From DAOVVL01 sp965603095 (GTDB lineage: Bacteria; Pseudomonadota; Alphaproteobacteria; Rhodospirillales; Magnetovibrionaceae), in the NCBI GenBank assembly GCA_965603095.1, contig CBFDBQ010000008.1:1-45101 (forward strand): a stretch of DNA of 45,101 nt, written 5' to 3'. The notes under the pieces are model-generated. The model saw only the letters and a list, made by a program, of their open reading frames with translations, was not told the DNA's origin and made no database searches. How positions within the stretch are numbered: the stretch's first letter is position 1; each line of letters begins with the position of its first letter. Both the position numbers and the translations under genes were made by a program. Positions 41,083-45,101 of the stretch are shown in pieces.

Positions 41083-42882
41083 TTATTTTTGTTTAAGTAG
41101 GTACATTACCGTTGCGCGTAGTTGCGATGGGGCGATGGGCTTGCGCAGTAACGGCAAATCGTTGGCCTCGGCAATGGTGGAAATTTCATCACCGGTATCG
41201 CCGGAAATAAGTGCTCCGGGGATTGCTTTGCCCAACGTATTTCGCACGGAACCGATTGCCTTAACCCCATTATCATCACGTTCCAAACGGAAATCACTGA
41301 TAATTGCATCAGGTACAATTTTTTCACTTTCAATTAATTTAACAGCATCTGTGGTAGAGGCGGCAACGTGAACGGTGCCTACCCACTGCGATGTAATGGC
41401 TAATAAGCCGTTGCGACTAAGCTCGTCATCATCAATTATCAGCAACCCAGCATCAATTTTTTCGGTTGATGCTATGGGCTCGAATGCCTGTTGATTTTTT
41501 CCTTCAATGCCAAAGGGAACCTCAACTATGAATCCGCTTCCGGCACCACCGCGGGAGATCACGCGCACATTGTGGCTGAGGGCTCGCGATAGGCTGTCAA
41601 CAATGGCCAAACCCAGTCCTAGCCCGGTTGGATGGCCGCTACCGCCCTTGGTGGCTGCCCTGAAAAATTCTTCAAATATTTTTCCACTATGTTTTTCTTC
41701 AATTCCGCGACCGGTATCATGCACCTCAATCGACAGATTTTTTCCATGGTGGCGACAGCCAATTAAGATTGAACCACTATCTGTGTAACGGTAGGCATTG
41801 GATAAAAAATTTCTGATAATGCGTTCCAGCATATAGGGGTCGGTGTAAACGGTGGCTGATGATGACACCACTTTAAACCGCAAACCTTTATCTTTTGCTG
41901 TTGGGGCAAATTCCTTAACCAGCATTGAAAGTATATGTTGAATTGGAAAATTGATTTTTTCTGGCTGGGCCGCACCGCTTTCAAATTTTGAAATATCCAA
42001 AACCGCGTTAAGCATATCGCTCAGGGATTTTGCCGAACGTTCAATATTATTTAGCGAGTCCTTGGCGTCACTTGGCAATACTTTTTCCTGAAGTGAGTTG
42101 ACAAACAAACGCAGCGCGTTCATGGGCTGGCGCAAATCGTGGCTGGCGGCGGCGATGAACATGGTCTTGTCGCGGCTAGCCTGTTCGGCTCGATCAATTT
42201 CATGTTGCAGCTTTTCAATCAGGTCGAGGTTTTCAAAGCGCAGTGATATGGATTTGAGTATGGATTTCTGGAATCGGAATCCATAGCCTATATTCGCCAA
42301 CAGGGAAGCCAGAAGCAATATGGAAAGCGCCATAAAATCCGCGTCATCCTGTATGGCCGTTAGGATAACCAAGGGCAATGTGTTTGGAACGGCAAAAGCA
42401 ACATAGGTTGGCATGTAGGCCGACCACGCCGATACGGAGCTGGCCAGCATGCCGAGGTTGATAACAATCAAAAAGATCGAGATCATCAAGCTGTTGGCAT
42501 CAAAAAATAGCCACGGCACCACGCCCCAAATGCATCCCGAAACACCTGCCGAAAGCATGGCAATCTGGCGTAAGCCGTTCAGGTCCTTAGGGCTAATTTT
42601 CTTGTCGGCATCAAGTTTGGATCGCGAACGGATATAATGTGCGATACGCAACAGGGAAAAAGCGATAAACCCAACCCACCAAACAATAACCGTTGTAGAA
42701 GGGTCGTAAGACCATAAAACACCAAGCATGATGATTGAAATCAGGATGGAACCGCCGACAACGGAGGGAAACTGGCCATAAAGAATACGAATACGCTCCA
42801 TCAACTCATCGTGGGTGTTGGCTTGTGATTCCACCATATCGCCAGTGGTCACCTGTTGCTGAGGGGGATTAGTCATTGTCAT
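41083..42882 (-). CDS. Hybrid sensor histidine kinase/response regulator
   Basis: A 599-residue membrane kinase. About six helices occupy residues 40-210, followed by a coiled coil. The HisKA domain has His248 in 'AAASHDLRQPMNALRLF', a HATPase_c domain has 'NFLSNAYRYTDSG', 'DTGRGIEE' and 'GLGLGLAIVDSL', and a C-terminal receiver has 'IISDFRLERDDNG'. The stimulus is unknown. Its start overlaps the upstream LuxR-type regulator by 4 bp, its likely partner. It converges on tniQ with 44 bp between them and appears intact. Confidence 0.88.
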   Translation of the reverse strand: MTMTNPPQQQVTTGDMVESQANTHDELMERIRILYGQFPSVVGGSILISIIMLGVLWSYDPSTTVIVWWVGFIAFSLLRIAHYIRSRSKLDADKKISPKDLNGLRQIAMLSAGVSGCIWGVVPWLFFDANSLMISIFLIVINLGMLASSVSAWSAYMPTYVAFAVPNTLPLVILTAIQDDADFMALSILLLASLLANIGYGFRFQKSILKSISLRFENLDLIEKLQHEIDRAEQASRDKTMFIAAASHDLRQPMNALRLFVNSLQEKVLPSDAKDSLNNIERSAKSLSDMLNAVLDISKFESGAAQPEKINFPIQHILSMLVKEFAPTAKDKGLRFKVVSSSATVYTDPYMLERIIRNFLSNAYRYTDSGSILIGCRHHGKNLSIEVHDTGRGIEEKHSGKIFEEFFRAATKGGSGHPTGLGLGLAIVDSLSRALSHNVRVISRGGAGSGFIVEVPFGIEGKNQQAFEPIASTEKIDAGLLIIDDDELSRNGLLAITSQWVGTVHVAASTTDAVKLIESEKIVPDAIISDFRLERDDNGVKAIGSVRNTLGKAIPGALISGDTGDEISTIAEANDLPLLRKPIAPSQLRATVMYLLKQK

Positions 42883-43517
42883 TTGTTTTTTTGTGCCTTG
42901 GCAATGGCGTAGGTGGCCTCGGTCCGGTTGGTTACGCCAAGAACTTTAAAAATTGCCGACAAGTGTCCGCGTACGGTATTTTCAGATAAACCCAACTGGT
43001 GAGCAATTACTTTGTTGGGCAAGCCCTGCGCCACCAGATCCATAACCTCGGCCTGACGATGGGTGATTGCCAAATCACCCTGGTATGAATTAGCTTTCTC
43101 CGGCGTGGCATTGTTGTTGTCGGGGTTAAGGGCTTCGGGCGGAACGTATATGCCACCGGCCAGCACTAATTGTATGGCCTTGATAATAACTTCGTTGCTG
43201 GATGATTTTGGTAAAAAACCAAGAGCGCCCAAATCAAGTGTATTTCGCATAATGGATGGGTCATCACTGGCCGAAAGAATAACAACTGGCAATATGGGGT
43301 AGCTGGTGCGTAAAAGCTTCAGCGCGTCAATGCCGTTTATATCGGGTAACTTTATATCCAGTAAAATCAAATCGGGTGATTGCCCTGATTTTAGTTTTTC
43401 TTTGCCCACCTGCCAGCTTTCAGCCTCAGCGCAGATGCATCCGCCATCTATCTGCTGCAGTATGGAACACACCCCTTGGCGAAATAGCGGATGGTCATCA
43501 ATAATAAGAACGTTCAT
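42879..43517 (-). CDS. LuxR-family response regulator
   Basis: A 212-residue NarL/FixJ-type regulator. The receiver has 'VLIIDDHPLFRQG', Asp54 in 'LILLDIKLPDING', and 'PKSSSNEVI'. The LuxR DNA-binding domain is 'ITHRQAEVMDLVAQGLPNKV', 'IAHQLGLSENTVRGHLSAIF'. It is transcribed ahead of and overlapping the hybrid kinase, so kinase and regulator form one two-component unit. Targets are unknown; the secretion adaptor upstream on the same strand is one candidate. Confidence 0.9.
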   Translation of the reverse strand: MNVLIIDDHPLFRQGVCSILQQIDGGCICAEAESWQVGKEKLKSGQSPDLILLDIKLPDINGIDALKLLRTSYPILPVVILSASDDPSIMRNTLDLGALGFLPKSSSNEVIIKAIQLVLAGGIYVPPEALNPDNNNATPEKANSYQGDLAITHRQAEVMDLVAQGLPNKVIAHQLGLSENTVRGHLSAIFKVLGVTNRTEATYAIAKAQKNK

Positions 43518-43597
43518 TTATCCCCAATCCCCTAATTGTGCGTTCATTATAAGATAAAATATGCATATTGGTAATTATATAAACATCAACGTTATTG

Positions 43598-45101
43598 CTA
43601 CTTTTCGCGTAGCGCAAGTTCGCGCGCACGCAATATTGGTTTCATCAGATATTCCAAAACAGTTCGCTTACCCGTAAGGATATCCACCTGCGCCGTCATG
43701 CCAGCAATAATGGGAAGGGTTTCGCCGGTTTTGCTTTTTAGTTCGCTATCGGTCGTGCTAACCCGGATTAGGTAAAAATTTTTACCTTCTTCATCTGTTA
43801 TGGTATCTGCGCTTATGTGATCTAACGTAGCCTCAAGTGCGCCATGAATTGTGTAATCGTAGGCTGAAATTTTAACCCGTGCCTGTTGGCCGGGGTGTAG
43901 CCCGGCGATATCTGCCGGTGGTATTTCAGCCTCAAGCAGCAACACATCGTTAACTGGTACGATTTCCATAATGCTCATGCCGGGTTGGATAATTCCACCA
44001 ACAGTATTTATATAAATACGTTTTACTGTGCCGGTAACGGGAGAACGAATTTCAGTGCGGTTCACACGCTCACCGCCGGACGTCATGGTTTCCTTAATCG
44101 CATTTAATTTTACCGTTGTTTCATTAAGGTCTTTAAGTGCACGAGACCTGAATGCGGCCTTGGCTTCATGATATTTTTGTTCTGCTTCACGAAGGGCCGC
44201 CTCAGTTTTCGGCAAGCTTAGCTTAAGCCCGTTTAGCTTGCCTTCAAGTTCATTGAATGACCGTTCTAGCTGCAGCAGTTCCACCCTTGAGGTAATTCCT
44301 TGGTCAACCATTGGCCGGGTTATTTCAATTTCTTCGCGGGAAAGGGACAGGCTTTTGGTATTTTGTTCGATGCTGGATTTTGCTTCTTGAATTTCCTGTT
44401 CTTTTTGTAGCTTGCGCTCATTCAGAGCAGACAGGGCGGCGTTTAGTTCATTTATTCTGCTTTCAAACAGCGCCGTTTCGTTATTCGCTATATGTGGGGC
44501 AAGGCGGGATATCTCATCAGGAATTACAATATTCCGGCCTTTAATCTCCGCTTCAAGGCGGGCTTTAATGGCGCTTAGCCCAAGGTATTGTGCCCTGTCT
44601 TCGCCCAGCCTTGATGACGCCTCGGTATCATCAAGGCGCATCAATATTTGCCCGGCTTTGACTCCATCTCCTTCTCGTACAAGCATTTTAGAAAGAATAC
44701 CGCCTTCTAGATTCTGTATAACCTGAATTTGACTGGACGGAATTACCTTGCCCGAACCGATGGTAATGCGGTCAATTTCAGCAACCGCACTCCACCATAC
44801 GCAGACAACAAGAAATAATCCGATGGCGACAAGCATCATGTTGCCCGAAAGCGCCGGCCGTGCATTAGTTGCGGCGTCTAGGTCACGCATAAACACCGTG
44901 TCATTTCTGTTGCGGTCAGCTTTTACCGTGGCTGCTATAATACCTGCGTAGAGCGCCATAGATTCTGGGGAAAGGGCAATTTTTATTTTTGTTGCCCATA
45001 TTTTTACCTTATGCGGAAAAGATTGTTGGGTAGACTTTACCCACTTGCGGGCCTCCGCATACATATCTTTAAACGAGGGTTCTTTTACCCAGGGGCGCAG
45101 A
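43598..45101 (-). CDS. Type I secretion HlyD-family membrane fusion protein (5' end outside window)
   Basis: A HlyD/PrsE-like periplasmic adaptor linking an inner-membrane ABC transporter to a TolC-like pore. One membrane segment ('MMLVAIGLFLVVCVWWSAVA') is followed by 'GSGKVIPSSQIQVIQNLEGG', a lipoyl-like half, a long coiled coil, and 'TVKRIYINTVGGIIQPGMSI', 'MEIVP'. The family's C-terminal motif is seen in 'PIIAGMTAQVDILTGKRTVL'. An ATG lies at 45064, but the frame stays open to the window edge and reads 'LRPWVKEPSFKD', so the true start is probably outside. Confidence 0.88.
   Translation of the reverse strand, partial: LRPWVKEPSFKDMYAEARKWVKSTQQSFPHKVKIWATKIKIALSPESMALYAGIIAATVKADRNRNDTVFMRDLDAATNARPALSGNMMLVAIGLFLVVCVWWSAVAEIDRITIGSGKVIPSSQIQVIQNLEGGILSKMLVREGDGVKAGQILMRLDDTEASSRLGEDRAQYLGLSAIKARLEAEIKGRNIVIPDEISRLAPHIANNETALFESRINELNAALSALNERKLQKEQEIQEAKSSIEQNTKSLSLSREEIEITRPMVDQGITSRVELLQLERSFNELEGKLNGLKLSLPKTEAALREAEQKYHEAKAAFRSRALKDLNETTVKLNAIKETMTSGGERVNRTEIRSPVTGTVKRIYINTVGGIIQPGMSIMEIVPVNDVLLLEAEIPPADIAGLHPGQQARVKISAYDYTIHGALEATLDHISADTITDEEGKNFYLIRVSTTDSELKSKTGETLPIIAGMTAQVDILTGKRTVLEYLMKPILRARELALREK

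Overview
The window looks like chromosome of an AT-leaning alphaproteobacterium, probably a marine Rhodospirillales-like lineage. The evidence is an NDUFS4-type complex I accessory subunit, an LdtR-like MarR regulator with a TTG start, a nadA-nadC-nadB operon, a dctPQM TRAP operon and a split Mrp/Mbh-like antiporter operon. The taxonomic call is inference from gene content; no rRNA gene is present.

Layout. 1-3.5 kb: a DUF6166 protein, a tiny hydrophobic protein, an STT3-like membrane glycosyltransferase and a divergent MarR regulator. 3.7-5.7 kb: a single-domain response regulator coupled to an HPt-REC-REC-GGDEF diguanylate cyclase. 5.7-10.7 kb (minus): nadA-nadC-nadB, a catalytically degenerate SDR protein and a GmhB-like phosphatase, probably one operon. 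10.8-15 kb: an unknown membrane protein, ubiX, an alpha/beta hydrolase, a hypothetical protein, a broken C-terminal relic of a flagellar rod/hook protein, and a Panacea/DUF4065 protein. 15-18.4 kb (minus): dctP-dctQ-dctM. 18.5-26 kb (minus): a nine-gene Mrp-type antiporter operon with three NuoL/M/N-like subunits. 26.2-32.3 kb: a DUF192 protein, tRNA-Pro, an NrfD-type membrane redox module (NrfD, ferredoxin, tetraheme cytochrome) and several small c-type cytochromes, with two nearly identical FNR/CRP-type palindromes. 32.4-32.8 kb: the NDUFS4-like gene and tRNA-Arg(TCT).

32.8-41.05 kb is an accessory island immediately downstream of tRNA-Arg. It ends in a translationally coupled Tn7-like transposition module (TnsA, TnsB, TnsC, TniQ) with intact-looking catalytic motifs and no CRISPR-Cas. 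In front of it lie a two-gene cassette (a double winged-helix protein overlapping a HEPN/Abi_C-like protein, a candidate defence pair), a 141-residue protein resembling a catalytically dead, truncated integrase core, and a 56-residue membrane microprotein. Short direct repeats and a TGTGGG sequence 12 bp after the tRNA are candidates for one transposon end. No convincing second end was found.

41.1-45.1 kb (minus): a hybrid histidine kinase and LuxR-type regulator pair, then a type I secretion HlyD-family adaptor that runs off the right edge.

The most unusual content is the tRNA-Arg island: the Tn7-like module, the wHTH/HEPN pair and the dead-integrase-like protein. All functional statements come from reading motifs by eye; no database search was run.
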